A stretch of 64,000 nucleotides of DNA, from assembly GCA_947493195.1 (NCBI GenBank), contig CANLQG010000002.1, positions 434,001 to 498,000 of the forward strand, given 5' to 3'. Source of the stretch: an uncultured Sphingomonadaceae bacterium. Its GTDB lineage: Bacteria > Pseudomonadota > Alphaproteobacteria > Sphingomonadales > Sphingomonadaceae. The position numbers were made by a program, and so were the translations under genes. Under the pieces are notes generated by a model, which was given only the letters and a program-made list of their open reading frames with translations, did not search any database and had not been told where the DNA came from. This document shows, in pieces, positions 46,405-56,711 of this stretch; the first letter of the stretch is position 1, and every line of letters begins with the position of its first letter.

Positions 46405-46628
46405 AAGTCGCCGTGGTCCTGCAGGGCATCCGCCACTGCCAGCGCCATCGCGGTATCGTCGGTCCATTGCCCCGGCTCCAGCCCGAACGGGCCGCCGCCG
46501 GTCATATCGGCAAGGGCTGGCAGGGTGTCGCGCGGGGCAAATTCCAGCGTGGTGCCAAGGGCGTCTCCCACGGCCAGGCCCAGCAGGGCGCCGCGCGCAC
46601 GGCTACGCAACGCGGGGCTCTCACTCAC
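46401..46628 (-). pseudogene. ADP-ribosylglycohydrolase, C-terminally truncated remnant
   Basis: Only 75 aa remain of a family usually near 300 aa. The start is intact, with [21 protein letters not shown] and [20 protein letters not shown], which carries the metal-binding TDDT motif. The frame stops just after this, at the 3' end of the convergent nnrU gene. The C-terminal Asp-rich metal motif is missing, so it should be inactive. The GTG at 46628 overlaps the stop of the upstream hydrolase (GTGA), as in an operon. The missing part was not seen nearby. Confidence 0.7.
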
Positions 46629-47410
46629 GCCCGCGTGGTGTCCACGAAGGCGGCGATCCGGTTCTGGATCGGCTCATGCACGATCAGGTCGTGGCCCCAG
46701 GCGGGGTAGGTTTCGATCACGGTGTCGTCGCGCACCGATGCCAGCGCCTGTGCCTGTTCCAGCGCGATCAGCGAGTCCTCCTCACCGTGCAGGATCAGGA
46801 TAGGCTCGCCGATGGCGACGATCTTCTTGTCGCTGGCATAGCGATCCTGCAACAGCAGCCGCATCGGCAGCCAGCGCGCGCGGCGGGCGGCGGTGTCGGC
46901 AAGGTTGTTGAACGGAGAGACCAGCACCAGCGCCCGCGCGTTGACCTCGGTGGCAAGATTCAGCGCCACCGCCGCGCCCAGCGAGTTGCCGACGAGCACA
47001 ATGTCTTCGCCTTCCACGCCCTCCCCGCGCAGGTAGTTCCACGCGCCGCGCGCATCCTGGTACAGCCCCTCTTCCGAAGGTGTGCCGGGGTTGCCGCCAT
47101 AGCCGCGATACTCGGCGGCAAGCAGGCCGTATCCCTGTGACAGCAGCTTGTCGGTGACCTGGGCTGAGCTTTGCCAGCTGGCGCCGTTGCCGTGAAAGAA
47201 CAGCAGGGTCGGCTTGCCCTCGCGCGCCGGGCGGTAACCGGCGACCAGTTCCAGCCGGTCCGGCGTGGCAAGGGTAACCCGCTCCAGACCCGCAGGCGTG
47301 CCGTTCTGCACCGGCGGTGCGGGATAGATCATCTGGCGCTGGTTGAAATAGACGATGGAGACAAGGCCCCCGTAGATGACCGTCAGGGTAATCGCGAAGT
47401 AGACGAACAT
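46625..47410 (-). CDS. Membrane-anchored alpha/beta hydrolase, Bem46-like
   Basis: A protein of 261 aa. A single N-terminal transmembrane segment ([20 protein letters not shown]) is followed by an alpha/beta-hydrolase domain with [11 protein letters not shown], a nucleophile in GNSLGAAVA (Ser143), an acid in LHGEEDSLI and a His in PAWGHDLIV. The closest type is the Bem46/ABHD13 group of unknown substrate. I take the ATG at 47410 as start because AAGGGGGTG precedes it; an ATG at 47428 is in frame. It lies 40 bp downstream of dxs. Confidence 0.88.
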   Translation of the reverse strand: MFVYFAITLTVIYGGLVSIVYFNQRQMIYPAPPVQNGTPAGLERVTLATPDRLELVAGYRPAREGKPTLLFFHGNGASWQSSAQVTDKLLSQGYGLLAAEYRGYGGNPGTPSEEGLYQDARGAWNYLRGEGVEGEDIVLVGNSLGAAVALNLATEVNARALVLVSPFNNLADTAARRARWLPMRLLLQDRYASDKKIVAIGEPILILHGEEDSLIALEQAQALASVRDDTVIETYPAWGHDLIVHEPIQNRIAAFVDTTRA

Positions 47411-47450
47411 TCGCACCCCCTTTGTCATCCGCCCAGTCCGGCGGCGGCCG

Positions 47451-49400
47451 CTATGCCCGCGCTTCCGCCACGCCCGCCGAATTGTGCCGCAGCGCGCTCA
47501 GCACGGTATCGACGATGTGCGGGGCGTTCAGCTTGGCCTCGTCGTATTGCTTTACCGGGTCGTCATGATCGAGGAACACGTCGGGCAGGCGCATGGTGCG
47601 GATCTTCAGGCCGCCGTAGGAGCCGTCGGCATCGGTCAGCCCCTCGTCACTCGCCATGGTCAGCACGTGCGCGCCAAGGCCCCCGATCGAGGCTTCCTCG
47701 ACGGTAACCAGTACGTCGTGCGACGCGGCCAGCTTGCGGATCAGTTCGGAATCGATCGGCTTGGCAAAGCGCATGTCTGCGACTGTTGTGGCCAGCCCCT
47801 TGGCCTCCAGCTGGTCGGCCGCTTTCTTCGCTTCTTCCAGCCGCGCGCCAAGCGAGAGAATGGCGACCTTGCCGCCCTTCTCCGCATCGCCGCGAACCAC
47901 GCGGCCCTTGCCGATTTCCAGCTTCTGCGGTGTTTCCGGCATGTCCACGCCGATGCCGTTGCCGCGCGGATAGCGAAAGGCGATGGGGCCTTCGTCATGC
48001 TCGGCGGCGGTATAGGTCATGTGCACCAGTTCCGCCTCGTCCGCCGCGGCCATCACCACGAAGTTGGGCAGGCTGGCAAGATAGGTAACATCGAAGCTGC
48101 CCGCATGGGTCGCGCCGTCGGCACCGACCAGCCCGGCCCTGTCGATGGCGAAGCGCACCGGCAGATTCTGGATGGCCACGTCGTGCACCACCTGGTCATA
48201 GGCGCGCTGCAGGAAGGTGGAATAGATCGCCGCGAAAGGACGCATGCCCTGTGCTGCAAGGCCGGCGGCGAAGGTCACGCCGTGCTGTTCGGCAATGCCC
48301 ACGTCGAAGGCGCGTTCAGGGTGCGCCTTGGCGAACCTGTCTACGCCGGTGCCGCTCGGCATGGCGGCGGTGATGGCGCAGATGCGCTTGTCGGTCTCCG
48401 CCAGTTTCGCCAGCGTTTCCCCGAACACGTTCTGGTAAGCGGGCGGACCGGCCTTGGACTTGGCCTTTTCCCCCGTCACCACGTCGAACTTGGGCACGCC
48501 GTGGTACTTGTCGGCGCTGTCTTCCGCCGGAGCATAGCCCTTGCCCTTGGTGGTGACGACGTGAACCAGGATCGGGCCCCGCTCGCTGTCGCGCACGTTT
48601 TCCAGCACCGGGATCAGGTGGTCGAGATTGTGGCCGTCGATGGGGCCGACGTAGTAGAAGCCCAGCTCCTCGAACAGGGTCCCGCCGGTAACCATGCCGC
48701 GGGTATATTCCTCCGCCTTGTGCAGCGAACTGTGCACGCGGCGGCCGATCTTGTTGGCGACCTTGGACGCAAGCGAGCGCAGGCCGAGATATTCGCTGCT
48801 CGACACCATGCGCGCAAGATAGGCCGACAGACCGCCAACGGGCGGCGCAATTGACATGTCGTTGTCATTGAGGATCACGATCAGCCGGTTGCCCGCCTGC
48901 TCGGCATTGTTCATCGCCTCGTAGGCCATGCCGGCGCTCATCGCGCCGTCGCCGATCACGGCGATCGCCTTGCCCGGCTTGTCGTTCAGCTTGTTGGCGA
49001 CCGCAAAGCCAAGCCCCGCGGAAATCGAGGTGGACGAATGCGCCGCGCCGAAGGGATCGTATTCGCTCTCGCTGCGCTTGGTGAAGCCGGACAGGCCGCC
49101 GCCCTGGCGCAGGGTGCGGATACGGTCGCGCCGCCCGGTGATGATCTTGTGCGGGTAGGCCTGGTGACCCACGTCCCAGATCAGCCGGTCCTCCGGCGTG
49201 TTGAAGACGTAATGGATCGCCACGGTCAGTTCGACCACGCCGAGGCCGGACCCGAGGTGCCCGCCGGTGGAGCCGACGGCATCGATCATTTCGGTGCGCA
49301 GTTCGTCGGAAAGCTGGCGCAGTTGTTCCGGCTTCAGCTTGCGCAGGTCGGTCGGCGTGTCGACAGTGTCGAGCAAGGGCGTATCAGGTCGCTTCGTCAT
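47451..49400 (-). CDS. dxs: 1-deoxy-D-xylulose-5-phosphate synthase
   Basis: A protein of 649 aa, a typical DXS length. Signatures include [36 protein letters not shown], thiamine-binding [37 protein letters not shown] (catalytic Glu) and [18 protein letters not shown]. It condenses pyruvate and glyceraldehyde-3-phosphate, the entry step of the MEP isoprenoid pathway, which also feeds carotenoids. The ATG at 49400 has GGAGG close upstream; the alternative TTG at 49403 would add one residue. Confidence 0.97.
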   Translation of the reverse strand: MTKRPDTPLLDTVDTPTDLRKLKPEQLRQLSDELRTEMIDAVGSTGGHLGSGLGVVELTVAIHYVFNTPEDRLIWDVGHQAYPHKIITGRRDRIRTLRQGGGLSGFTKRSESEYDPFGAAHSSTSISAGLGFAVANKLNDKPGKAIAVIGDGAMSAGMAYEAMNNAEQAGNRLIVILNDNDMSIAPPVGGLSAYLARMVSSSEYLGLRSLASKVANKIGRRVHSSLHKAEEYTRGMVTGGTLFEELGFYYVGPIDGHNLDHLIPVLENVRDSERGPILVHVVTTKGKGYAPAEDSADKYHGVPKFDVVTGEKAKSKAGPPAYQNVFGETLAKLAETDKRICAITAAMPSGTGVDRFAKAHPERAFDVGIAEQHGVTFAAGLAAQGMRPFAAIYSTFLQRAYDQVVHDVAIQNLPVRFAIDRAGLVGADGATHAGSFDVTYLASLPNFVVMAAADEAELVHMTYTAAEHDEGPIAFRYPRGNGIGVDMPETPQKLEIGKGRVVRGDAEKGGKVAILSLGARLEEAKKAADQLEAKGLATTVADMRFAKPIDSELIRKLAASHDVLVTVEEASIGGLGAHVLTMASDEGLTDADGSYGGLKIRTMRLPDVFLDHDDPVKQYDEAKLNAPHIVDTVLSALRHNSAGVAEARA

Positions 49401-49478
49401 CAACCCTCCCTACCCTGACAAGAACGGCCTGTCGATGAACGAAGATACGCAAAATAGGCCGTATAATCATCCGGGACC

Positions 49479-49943
49479 TTACCCGGCGCAGTCGCTGCAC
49501 AGGCCGCGCAGTTCCACCACCGGGCGCACGTCGGAATAGCCATGCGCCCTTCCCGCGTCGCGCAGGGCCTTGGTCAGGGTGTCGTCATCGAAATGTTCGG
49601 CCTGGCCGCAATCGTCGCAGATCAGGAAGATGCAGTCGTGCCTGCAGCCCGGGTGGGCGTTGGCGAGATAGGCGTTCGCGCTCTCGATCCGGTTGGCCAG
49701 GTTGGTGCGCACGAACAGGTCGAGAATGCGGTAAACGCTGTTGGCCGCCACGCGCTTGCCGCGGCGGTTGCCCACTTCCTCGGCAATGTCATAGGCACTA
49801 GCGGGGCGCTGCTGATCCGCCAGCGCGCGGAACACGTCCTCGCGCATGGTGGTCCACTGCTCGCCTGCGTCGGCCAAGACCTTGCCCGCTTCGGCGACGA
49901 GCTTGTCGCCCGAGTGTTCGTGATGCTTATGTTGCGTAGCCAT
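49479..49943 (-). CDS. Fur family regulator, Zur-like
   Basis: A protein of 154 aa with a His-rich start (MATQHKHHEHSG). The winged HTH has MREDVFRALADQQRPASAYD, NSVYRILDLFVRTNLANRI and two Cys pairs for the structural zinc (CDDC and CSDC). The layout matches the zinc-responsive Zur branch more than ferric Fur, because the second pair is at the extreme C-terminus. It would repress zinc uptake genes when zinc is high. The ATG at 49943 is chosen; an earlier in-frame start adds only three residues. Confidence 0.85.
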   Translation of the reverse strand: MATQHKHHEHSGDKLVAEAGKVLADAGEQWTTMREDVFRALADQQRPASAYDIAEEVGNRRGKRVAANSVYRILDLFVRTNLANRIESANAYLANAHPGCRHDCIFLICDDCGQAEHFDDDTLTKALRDAGRAHGYSDVRPVVELRGLCSDCAG

Positions 49944-50009
49944 GGACCCCACATAGTCGCGCCAGTCGGGAACGGCAATGAACGCACGGCCAGCATTACA
50001 CGGACCAGA

Positions 50010-50684
50010 TCAACCGGTGCGGAAACGCGCGCGGTAGAACTGCGGGAACTTCTCCTGCAGTGCATCCACCTTGGGAGCATCCCAGCGCACGATGTACCCG
50101 TGGCCCGGGTTCTCCTGCATGAAATCCTGATGGTAGGCCTCGGCCTCGAAGAACTCGCGGTAACGCTCCACCTCGACGGCCATAGGCCTGTCCCACACGC
50201 CCGAGCGGCCCATCTGCGCAATGTAAGCCTGCGCCACGGCGCGCTGCTGGGCTGTCGTGGGCACGATAGCGGCGCGATATTGCGGACCGCGATCGGGGCC
50301 CTGGCGGTTGTGCAGGGTCGGATCGGCCCCGACGGAAAACAGGATCTGCAGCAACTGGTCGTAGCGGATGACGCCGGGATCATAGGTGACCCGCACGGCT
50401 TCGGCATGGTTGGTGGTGCCCGATGTTACCCGGCTGTAGGTCGCCGTGCCCGCGTTGCCGCCGTGATAGCCTGCGACAGCACTTGTCACGCCGCGCGTAT
50501 GGCTGAAAATACCCTCGATGCCCCAGAAGCACCCACCGGCGAAGATCGCGGTCTGCAAACCGCTTTCATTGGCCTGGCGCGCGGCGACCGGCGCATCGAA
50601 CACCTCTCCCGCAAGTGCAGCACCCGGCAGCGCACAGGCCGACAGGCCCAGCGCCGCAGCAGTAAGAAAAGGTTTGAATCGCAT
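50010..50684 (-). CDS. msrA: Peptide-methionine (S)-S-oxide reductase, exported
   Basis: A protein of 224 aa. It begins with a signal peptide (cleaved near ALA-GE) and then has the MsrA active site GGCFWGIEG (Cys52), the GYHGGNAGTATYSRVTSGTT segment and HAEAVRVTYDP. It reduces Met-S-oxide in envelope proteins. The product of the upstream 34-codon ORF may be coupled to it, because that stop overlaps this ATG (TGATG). A Tat-exported MsrB is encoded at 34.4 kb. Confidence 0.95.
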   Translation of the reverse strand: MRFKPFLTAAALGLSACALPGAALAGEVFDAPVAARQANESGLQTAIFAGGCFWGIEGIFSHTRGVTSAVAGYHGGNAGTATYSRVTSGTTNHAEAVRVTYDPGVIRYDQLLQILFSVGADPTLHNRQGPDRGPQYRAAIVPTTAQQRAVAQAYIAQMGRSGVWDRPMAVEVERYREFFEAEAYHQDFMQENPGHGYIVRWDAPKVDALQEKFPQFYRARFRTG

Positions 50685-50788
50685 CAAATGCCTCCGACAC
50701 CGGGCAGAATGGTCGCTGCAAGCACTACTGCGGTTACAGCAAATCCGGCGAGGAAAGAGCGATAGAGTTCGGCGTTGAAGAGTTCCAT
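50684..50788 (-). CDS. 34-aa single-span membrane peptide coupled to msrA
   Basis: A 34-codon ORF starting with MELFNAELYRSFLAGFAVTA. Residues about 11-30 are a hydrophobic span ending in LPGVGGI. Its TGA shares bases with the msrA ATG (TGATG), and the GGAGG ahead of msrA lies in its last codons, the arrangement expected for translational coupling. No clear ribosome binding site precedes its own ATG. Function unknown; an envelope role beside MsrA is guesswork. Confidence 0.6.
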   Translation of the reverse strand: MELFNAELYRSFLAGFAVTAVVLAATILPGVGGI

Positions 50789-50948
50789 GGGGCTAAAGGT
50801 CCAGTCGGTTCGTGTTTTCAAGTTCCCCTGCAAGTTACAGGACGAATACTTACGACGGACTGAACTGATAGCACACAGGACCTTGGCCCACCGCTGGCCG
50901 GCAACGGCTGGTCGTGTGCAGCGATTTCCCTTGCAAAGGGGCGCTCGC

Positions 50949-52538
50949 CTAGTGGCGGAAGTGCCGCATGCCGGTGAAGACCATGGCGATGCCAGCCTCG
51001 TCGGCGGCGGCGATCACCTCGTCATCGCGCATCGATCCGCCGGGCTGGATAACCATCGTGGCACCCGCTTCCACCGCGCTCAGCAAGCCGTCGGCGAAGG
51101 GGAAGAAGGCATCGGATGCCACCGCGCTGCCCACGGTGCGCGGCTCGCTCCATCCGGCGGTTTCGGCGGCCTCGCCCGCGCGCACGGCGGCGATGCGGCT
51201 GGAATCGCGGCGGTTCATCTGGCCCGCACCGATGCCTGCCGTCACCCCGTCCTTGGCATAGACGATGGCGTTCGATTTCACGTGCTTCGCCACCTTCCAC
51301 GCAAACAGCGCGTCGGCAATTTCCTGGTCTGTCGGCTGGCGCTTGGTGACGACTTTCAGGTCCTCCGCCGAAATCACGCCGTTGTCGCGCGATTGCAGCA
51401 GCAGCCCGCCAGCAATGCTCTTCATGTCGAGGCCGGGGCGCGCGGGATCGGGCAGTTCGTCCAGCAGCAGCAGACGCAGGTTCTTCTTCGCGGCGAAAGC
51501 CTCGCGCGCGGCATCGTCCGCACCCGGCGCAATCACCACCTCGGTAAAGATCCTGGTGATCGCCTGCGCCGTCGGCCCGTCGAGCGGGACGTTGGCGGCG
51601 ACGATGCCGCCGAATGCCGAAACGCTGTCACAGGCAAGCGCGGCGTCCCACGCCTCCACCAGCGTATCGGCCACGGCCACGCCGCACGGGTTGGCATGCT
51701 TCACGATTACCACGGCGGGTCTGTCGGCGGGGAATTCGGCGACGAGGCCCAGCGCGGCATCGGCATCGTTGAGGTTGTTGTAGGACAGCGCCTTGCCCTG
51801 CACCTGTTCGGCCTGCGGCACACCCACCGCGCCCGGCCCGTCGGGCAGGTACAGCGCGGCGTGCTGGTGCGGGTTTTCGCCATAGCGGAGCGTATCGCCC
51901 AGCGTGCTGGCAACGCTCAGCGCATCGGGGAACTGCTTGCCCTGGTCGGCAAAGGCGAACCAGCTGCTGATGGCCGAATCGTAAGCCGCCGTTGCGGCAA
52001 AGGCCTTCGCCGCCATCGCCTTTCGGAATGCCAGCGTGGTCGCGCCGTCATGGTCGGCAAGCTCGTCGTACAGCCCGTGATAGTCCTCCGGGTCGGTAAC
52101 GATGGTGACATAGGCGTGGTTCTTCGCCGCGCTGCGCATCATGCTGGGTCCGCCGATATCGATGTTCTCGATGATCGTATGGCGGTTGGCCCCGCTCATC
52201 ACCGTGTTCACGAAGGGATAGAGGTTCACCACCACCAGGTCGATTGCGCCGATATCGTGCGCGTCCATCGCGGCGGCATGATCGGGATTGTCGCGCACGG
52301 CCAGCAGCCCGCCGTGAACCATCGGGTGCAGCGTCTTCACGCGGCCATCCATCATTTCCGGAAAGCCGGTGATGTCGGACACGTCGAGCACGTCCAGCCC
52401 GGCCTCGCGCAGGGCGCGTGCGGTGCCGCCGGTCGACACCAGTTCCACCCCCGCTTTCGCCAGGCGGCTGCCCAGTTCCACAATGCCGGTCTTGTCGGAC
52501 ACCGAAAGCAGTGCCCGCTTGATCGCAACGTCAGTCAT
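50949..52538 (-). CDS. purH: Bifunctional AICAR formyltransferase / IMP cyclohydrolase
   Basis: A protein of 529 aa. The N-terminal IMP cyclohydrolase domain has [24 protein letters not shown]-type [11 protein letters not shown] and [17 protein letters not shown]. The C-terminal transformylase has [36 protein letters not shown] and ends in [17 protein letters not shown]. It performs the last two steps of purine synthesis. It is the last gene of rpe-heparinase-like-purH and starts 10 bp after the heparinase-like gene. Confidence 0.97.
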   Translation of the reverse strand: MTDVAIKRALLSVSDKTGIVELGSRLAKAGVELVSTGGTARALREAGLDVLDVSDITGFPEMMDGRVKTLHPMVHGGLLAVRDNPDHAAAMDAHDIGAIDLVVVNLYPFVNTVMSGANRHTIIENIDIGGPSMMRSAAKNHAYVTIVTDPEDYHGLYDELADHDGATTLAFRKAMAAKAFAATAAYDSAISSWFAFADQGKQFPDALSVASTLGDTLRYGENPHQHAALYLPDGPGAVGVPQAEQVQGKALSYNNLNDADAALGLVAEFPADRPAVVIVKHANPCGVAVADTLVEAWDAALACDSVSAFGGIVAANVPLDGPTAQAITRIFTEVVIAPGADDAAREAFAAKKNLRLLLLDELPDPARPGLDMKSIAGGLLLQSRDNGVISAEDLKVVTKRQPTDQEIADALFAWKVAKHVKSNAIVYAKDGVTAGIGAGQMNRRDSSRIAAVRAGEAAETAGWSEPRTVGSAVASDAFFPFADGLLSAVEAGATMVIQPGGSMRDDEVIAAADEAGIAMVFTGMRHFRH

Positions 52539-52548
52539 GCCGTCTATT

Positions 52549-54405
52549 CTATCCCATTCGTTTGAGCAGCCAGGCGAAATTACCGCCCCCGCGCGAGGCG
52601 AATCCCTCTATCACCAGCTGCTGTACCGGATGCGGCTTGCCGTGGCCATCGACCCACAGGCTTTCTTCAAGGCTCACGCCCTCCGCCCCGGTGATGAATT
52701 GCCACAGGCTGCCATCGGGCAGCAGGAGGCTGGCACCTTTGCCACCGTCTGCCACTTTCGCCTCGACATGGCGGCCAAGGTGGAAGCGGATGGCGAACGG
52801 CACCTTGCCGCGCTTGCCCTTGCGCCCGGAAGGCACCAGCACGTCTTCCCCGCGCAGTTCATGCCCGTCGTCGCGCAGCATCAGGATGCGCCGATGGACG
52901 AGCCCGAAGCGCGCCCCGTAACCATCGTGGCTGGCCTCGATCCGGGTGGCGGAGCCGTTGCCCAGCTTCACCTGCCGCGTGTCGATTTCCACCTCGCCAA
53001 CGCCCGCGCCCAGCTTGCCGTCGATCAGCACGGCGGTGGAATTGGCATCGCCCAGCACCATGGTGGAATGGGCTGCCGTGGCGCGCAGGCCCTGTTCGAT
53101 GCGCACCGGCACCTGCCCGCCCGCCAGGGCAGCGCCGCCGCAATTGACGACGAGGCGGTGTTCGCCGTGGCTGAATTCGAACGCGAGGGTGGAGGCGCAG
53201 CCGTGGCGCGCGTGCCTGCCGTGCGGCGGCGGCGCGCCATCCAGCAGCAGCGTGGCCTTGCGCGCGGTCACCCGCTGGTAACCCCAGCTGCCCGGATCCT
53301 TCAGCGGCCGCGTACGCACGCCGCTCGCCTCGACAAGCCGGGCAAGGCGCCCGGCACTCGTCGCGCCCCCGCCCTGCCAGTTGCCCAGGCCGCCGTCGCC
53401 GTGCGTCAGCGCCAGCAGCGGCGGGACGAGCATGTGCAGCATGGTGGCGAGCAATTGCGGCGGCTGGCGCTCTGCCGCTGCGTAGCAGGCCCGCAGGTCG
53501 ATAAGACTGGCGATGGCCTGCATCTGCGCGTCGGGGCTGCGCGACAGCAGGCCGCCGTCCTCGCCCATGGCCTCTCCCAGTGCCTTGACCAGGCCGGCCT
53601 CTCCGTAAAGGCGGCGCGGCTTGCCTTCGGGCAGCAGCAGTCCGGCTGCAATGATGGCACACCAGCCGGTTGCCTCGCCCAGCCGGTCGTCAGCCTTGCG
53701 CACGTTCCTGTCCAGCCAGCGCGCGGTATCTGCCATGGCGCCCAGCACGCGGTGGCGCAGCGCCCGGTCGTTACCCGAAATGAGCAGCGGCGCATGAACC
53801 AGCCAGTTCATCAGCCGCAGGCCGACATTCTCCACCCGCCAGGCCGGCCCTTTGCCGGTGGCGGGATTGGCGTCCAGCCAGGCGGTCACCAGCCGTTCGC
53901 CCACCGGGCGACACTGGGGCAGCAGGCCCGAGCTGGAGAGATCCTGCAACCAGGTGAAGCCCTGCACTACCCGCTCGAACGGGGGGCTGAGATTGCCCAG
54001 CGGCCCCATGTCCACCTGGGCGAAGGGCGCTTTCACGCCGTGGATGTAGAAATGCCCCGCCCGCAGCGCCATTCCGGCGGCGCGGTCACCCTCCAGCGGC
54101 GCCTCGACCGTTGCCAGCAGGCGCGGGCGCAGCGGCTTGCGGAACGGGGCGACGATCGTGGAGTGGGAAACGCCCAAGCCAAAGGCGAGGCGCATGAATT
54201 TTTCCGAAGCGGAGGCCGAGGGCGGCGCGAAATCGGTAAGGGCCAGCGCACGGTCGGGCGTCAGGTCCTCGGTTCGGTCCCCTCGCTCGGCGCTCTCGAT
54301 CAGGTCTTCGCGACGCTCCGCGCCCAGCGGCATGGCCATCTGGCCGACTTTCTCCAGCCTCTCGCGCGAGGCCTTGCTGGAAAGCTCGGCAGAATGGGCA
54401 TTCAC
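52549..54405 (-). CDS. Heparinase II/III-like protein
   Basis: A protein of 618 aa. The N-terminal two thirds is an all-alpha domain ([25 protein letters not shown]-like region replaced by [12 protein letters not shown]). The C-terminal part is the beta-sandwich heparinase II/III domain, with [16 protein letters not shown] and [18 protein letters not shown]. No signal peptide is visible, so if it is a lyase or hydrolase it acts inside the cell. It overlaps rpe (GTGA) and precedes purH, an arrangement I have seen in related genomes. The substrate is not established. Confidence 0.85.
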   Translation of the reverse strand: MNAHSAELSSKASRERLEKVGQMAMPLGAERREDLIESAERGDRTEDLTPDRALALTDFAPPSASASEKFMRLAFGLGVSHSTIVAPFRKPLRPRLLATVEAPLEGDRAAGMALRAGHFYIHGVKAPFAQVDMGPLGNLSPPFERVVQGFTWLQDLSSSGLLPQCRPVGERLVTAWLDANPATGKGPAWRVENVGLRLMNWLVHAPLLISGNDRALRHRVLGAMADTARWLDRNVRKADDRLGEATGWCAIIAAGLLLPEGKPRRLYGEAGLVKALGEAMGEDGGLLSRSPDAQMQAIASLIDLRACYAAAERQPPQLLATMLHMLVPPLLALTHGDGGLGNWQGGGATSAGRLARLVEASGVRTRPLKDPGSWGYQRVTARKATLLLDGAPPPHGRHARHGCASTLAFEFSHGEHRLVVNCGGAALAGGQVPVRIEQGLRATAAHSTMVLGDANSTAVLIDGKLGAGVGEVEIDTRQVKLGNGSATRIEASHDGYGARFGLVHRRILMLRDDGHELRGEDVLVPSGRKGKRGKVPFAIRFHLGRHVEAKVADGGKGASLLLPDGSLWQFITGAEGVSLEESLWVDGHGKPHPVQQLVIEGFASRGGGNFAWLLKRMG

Positions 54406-55067
54406 CGGCTGTCTCCCCGAAGAGCCGCGATATTCTCGGCATAGCGATCCGGCCCGCCCTTGAAGGTGGCAGAGCCTGCCACCAGCACATCGGCCCCTGC
54501 ATCCACGCATTGCCGCGCGGTTTCCACGTTCACGCCGCCATCGACCTCGATCAGGACATCGTGCCCGCCCTTGTCGATGGCCTTGCGCACGGCCTCTATC
54601 TTGCGCAGTTGCGAGGGGATGAAGCTCTGCCCGCCGAATCCGGGATTGACGCTCATGATCAGCACCAGGTCGATTTCCTCGAGCAGGTAATCGAGCATCT
54701 TGGCGGGCGTGCCGGGGTTGAGAGAGATACCCGCCTTGCAACCCGCCGCGCGGATCGCCTGGACGCTGCGATGCACATGAGCGCCCGCCTCGGGGTGCAC
54801 GGTGATGATATCGGCCCCTGCATCGGCAAACGGTTCGATCCAGATGTCCACCGGCGATACCATCAGGTGCACGTCGAAGGTCTTTTGCGAATGCGGGCGC
54901 AGCGCCTTCACCACGTCCGGCCCGATGGTGAGGTTGGGCACGTAGTGGCCATCCATCACGTCGACATGCACCCAGTCGCAGCCAGCCGCGTCAATCGCGC
55001 GCACTTCTTCGCCCAACTTTGAAAAGTCGGCAGAAAGGATCGAGGGTGATATTAGAGGTCGGGCCAT
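54402..55067 (-). CDS. rpe: Ribulose-phosphate 3-epimerase
   Basis: A protein of 221 aa, TIM-barrel. Motifs are [35 protein letters not shown] (metal-binding His/Asp), [25 protein letters not shown] and EVDGGVN near the end. It interconverts ribulose-5-phosphate and xylulose-5-phosphate in the pentose-phosphate pathway, upstream of nucleotide synthesis, which suits cotranscription with purH. The ATG at 55067 follows a 228-bp gap that has no other gene. Confidence 0.96.
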   Translation of the reverse strand: MARPLISPSILSADFSKLGEEVRAIDAAGCDWVHVDVMDGHYVPNLTIGPDVVKALRPHSQKTFDVHLMVSPVDIWIEPFADAGADIITVHPEAGAHVHRSVQAIRAAGCKAGISLNPGTPAKMLDYLLEEIDLVLIMSVNPGFGGQSFIPSQLRKIEAVRKAIDKGGHDVLIEVDGGVNVETARQCVDAGADVLVAGSATFKGGPDRYAENIAALRGDSR

Positions 55068-55295
55068 GATTAACTACTCGCGTTAGAGCGGCGCGAATCA
55101 CCTAACAAGCGACCGGGGGAGCGTTTTCCACCAGTGTTGCGATGCGCCGCCCTTAGCGTGCGATTGCAGGCCGCTTAAGCCACGGTTCAGTGCGAAGCGT
55201 GCAAAAGACTGGCAAATAACAGCTATTGTCAGTGGAAATCGCGCAGATGATGCCCAAGTGGCGGCATCGTGCAGTCCAGCTGGCCAAGGGGTAAC

Positions 55296-55802
55296 ATGAC
55301 TTCGATGACCAATCGTATTTCCGGGCGTGTTCTGCGCCTCGCCGCCGCCGCAGCCATCGCGGTGGGCCTGTCGGCTCCGGCAGGGGCGCAGATGCGCAAC
55401 GAAATCACCCATTCGGTGGCGCCGTGCCAGGGCAATGGCCCGGCGGTGTGGATTCACGTAACCGGCGTCCAGGGTTCCAGCGGCACCATGCGGATCCAGC
55501 TCTACCCCGGCACGTCTGCCGACTGGCTGGAGACGGGTCGCTGGATCAACCGGATAGAAGTGCCTGCGCGCAATGGCGCGATGCAGATCTGCATGCCGGT
55601 GCCGCGTCCGGGCAACTATGCCATCGCCATCCGGCACGACAAGAACAACAATGGCCGCACCGACATCACCAGCGATGGCGGTGGCATGTCGAACAACCCC
55701 AGCATCAACGTGTTCAACCTGGGCAAGCCGGGCATCGACAAGACGCGTTTCTCCGTCGGCCGCGAAGTGCTGCCGATGTCGATCCGCATGCGCTATCTCT
55801 AG
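55296..55802 (+). CDS. DUF2141 domain protein, exported
   Basis: A protein of 168 aa. A signal peptide (up to about residue 30, SAPAGAQ) is followed by a DUF2141 domain recognisable by a GTMRIQLYP strand, the RPGNYAIAIRHDKNNNGRTD loop and a final FNLGKPGIDKTRFSVG. The DKNNNGRTD stretch resembles calcium-binding loops. Function unknown; the family is periplasmic. AAGGGG precedes the ATG at 55296 at a usual distance; an in-frame ATG at 55269 has none. The 228 bp upstream shows no other ORF. Confidence 0.85.
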   Translation: MTSMTNRISGRVLRLAAAAAIAVGLSAPAGAQMRNEITHSVAPCQGNGPAVWIHVTGVQGSSGTMRIQLYPGTSADWLETGRWINRIEVPARNGAMQICMPVPRPGNYAIAIRHDKNNNGRTDITSDGGGMSNNPSINVFNLGKPGIDKTRFSVGREVLPMSIRMRYL

Positions 55803-55805
55803 GGT

Positions 55806-56711
55806 TTAGTCACGGTTTCGCCGCCTGGCACTCCTCTGGGCCCGCCACAGCCGAAAGGCGACGGCGGGCGCGGCGAGGACCGGGTGCTTCTCGCGAAACG
55901 GGGTGACCTCGATTTTCGTGCCGGTGTGGCGCTCCACCTTCCACGCGGCATAGCGCGCCGCGCCGTCGAACGTGCGGGTGGCGCGGGCCAGCCTGGCAAC
56001 GTTCAGCGGCTTGCCCAAGCGTCGCCGCCTGTTCCACCAACGCCTTACAAGCTTGCGTTCTCCCACGGTGATGCGCGGGGTCAGTTTGTCGCCCTCCCGC
56101 CCGTAGGGAATACCCGCTGCATTCAGCGCCGCGGGCAACAACCCGTCGAAATGCTTGGCATTGAGCGACAGGATCGAATCCTCGCGTCCCGGTTTCTCGA
56201 CGCGCAGTTCGGCGCGATAGGTCGCCTGGAACAGCGCCCGCCAGTAATCCTCCTCCGTCCCGCTGTCCGGTCCCACCGCGATGGCGAGGCGGGCCGCCGT
56301 GATCGCCGCAGCCTCTATTGCCGCGCTGACCTGTAGACGGGCTGCCGCATCCCTCTGCCAGACAAGCGCACTGGGCTGGACGAAACGCGCCCAGATGGTG
56401 GTGTCGATGGTTTCTCCCCGCGCAGCCTGGGCGAATTTCGCCAGCGTCATGGTGGCGATCTTGGCGCGCAGGGTTTCCCCCTCGTGGTCCCATTCTCGGT
56501 ATGAAACGGTGGGCCACAGCCCAATCTCCGCCTCGCCGCCGGTCAGCACGTAGAAATCGAGCACCCCCTCGCGCGATCCCGTGCGCAGGTTGGAGCCGTA
56601 GAACAGCACCGCCTGTGCGTCTTTCTCTTGCCCCAGGCGGGCGGCGAACGCGCCGACGGCAAGATCGACCTGGCGGGAAAGCGCCGCGTGGACCCGCGAC
56701 CGCAGGCTCAC
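55806..56711 (-). CDS. TAM41-like putative phosphatidate cytidylyltransferase
   Basis: A protein of 301 aa. The N-terminal part has VLFYGSNLRTGSREGVLDFY, like the nucleotidyltransferase Gly-Ser-Asp motif. The middle has DYWRALFQATYRAELRVEKP followed by LSLNAKHFDGLLP, which parallels the conserved block of mitochondrial TAM41-type enzymes. TAM41 makes CDP-diacylglycerol from phosphatidate and CTP. Its GTG overlaps the stop of the diacylglycerol-kinase-like gene upstream (GTGA), so lipid phosphorylation and activation may be linked. The assignment is by eye and remains tentative; it is otherwise a hypothetical protein. Confidence 0.45.
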   Translation of the reverse strand: MSLRSRVHAALSRQVDLAVGAFAARLGQEKDAQAVLFYGSNLRTGSREGVLDFYVLTGGEAEIGLWPTVSYREWDHEGETLRAKIATMTLAKFAQAARGETIDTTIWARFVQPSALVWQRDAAARLQVSAAIEAAAITAARLAIAVGPDSGTEEDYWRALFQATYRAELRVEKPGREDSILSLNAKHFDGLLPAALNAAGIPYGREGDKLTPRITVGERKLVRRWWNRRRRLGKPLNVARLARATRTFDGAARYAAWKVERHTGTKIEVTPFREKHPVLAAPAVAFRLWRAQRSARRRNRD

